Assembly (NCBI RefSeq): GCF_003841465.1
Contig: NZ_REFZ01000005.1
Location: 1-64,000 of the forward strand
Length of the DNA stretch: 64,000 nucleotides
Reading direction: 5' to 3'
Origin: Natrarchaeobius oligotrophus
GTDB taxonomy: Archaea; Halobacteriota; Halobacteria; Halobacteriales; Natrialbaceae
Shown: one piece after another, positions 63,969-64,000 of the stretch
Layout: each line of letters opens with the position of its first letter
How positions within the stretch are numbered: position 1 is the stretch's first letter
Notes under the pieces: generated by a model
The model's input: only the letters and a program-made list of their open reading frames with translations
What the model was told of the DNA's origin: nothing
Databases searched by the model: none
Position numbers and translations under genes: made by a program

Positions 63969-63993
63969 TGGGGGGTGGGGGGATTGGGGGTGG
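63969..63993 (+). repeat. G-run, quadruplex-capable
   Basis: Consecutive G runs of 6, 6 and 5 bases, with single-T and ATT spacers, then a short GG. The pattern allows a G-quadruplex on the plus strand. It lies in the gene-free right edge, after the last methyltransferase gene, where it might pause or end a transcript. It could also be an artefact of a low-complexity edge. Confidence 0.35.
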
Positions 63994-64000
63994 CGACAGT

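Overview
The window is a piece of a halophilic archaeal (class Halobacteria) chromosome. The evidence is high GC with G/C-ending codons, strongly acidic predicted proteins, many short-leader or leaderless genes with a TATA element about 25 bases upstream, and archaeal information-processing genes (TFB, MCM, thermosome, Rio1, S17e, L10e, Get3-type ATPase). It also has haloarchaeal-only families such as the HVO_0476 zinc-finger family, an orphan CTAG-type methylase and two GAPDH types. A member of the Natrialba/Haloterrigena/Natrinema group is plausible, but the genus cannot be fixed from sequence alone. Most of the window is ordinary housekeeping DNA; the accessory DNA is concentrated at about 40.2-43.2 kb and 54.9-56.45 kb.

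Layout. 0-1.8 kb is gene-poor, with a small winged-helix protein, a zinc-finger microprotein and a GC-rich structured stretch. 1.8-16.2 kb holds metabolic and repair genes: a geranylgeranyl-reductase-like flavoprotein, a D-2-hydroxyacid dehydrogenase, a universal stress protein with a 27-codon upstream ORF, asd, rps17e, a DUF447/CitG-like pair, mutY, a CTAG-type DNA methylase and ggt. At about 16.76 kb a PAS sensor gene and uvrC run into each other, each without its 3' half. 17.6-31.4 kb carries a FIST protein with its histidine kinase, two ABC-export genes, a Get3/ArsA ATPase, NAD-dependent ligase, ferredoxin, Rio1, a 7TM histidine kinase, a phosphoesterase and the Dim2-like KH protein. 31.5-39.6 kb carries the thermosome, an OCD-family dehydrogenase, DUF2071, a TFB and an MCM helicase interrupted by two mini-inteins.

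40.2-43.2 kb is an AT-richer island abutting the 3' end of tRNA-Pro(TGG). It encodes a Tat-exported precursor with a Gly/Ala-rich hydrophobic C-terminal domain and four cysteines, then a six-TM protein with a PH-like tail. I read this pair as a candidate antimicrobial-peptide (archaeocin-like) gene plus immunity gene; it is the best candidate here for an undescribed system. 43.3-54.9 kb returns to core genes: a helicase, a ParB-like protein, a cupin, CspA, beta-carbonic anhydrase, an ABC-2 exporter, a site-2 protease, L10e, an ATP-grasp ligase and Hsp20. A TnpB element without TnpA lies at 55.0-56.3 kb, beside what looks like a solitary right-end remnant of a second element just behind gapB.

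56.4-63.9 kb is the lower-glycolysis and protein-repair block. Type II GAPDH diverges from type I GAPDH plus pgk across an AT-rich control region with a TrmB-like site. Next come an aminopeptidase, the HVO_0476-family protein and two isoaspartyl-methyltransferase-like proteins, of which only the first keeps the expected active-site motif. No CRISPR array and no rRNA gene were seen.
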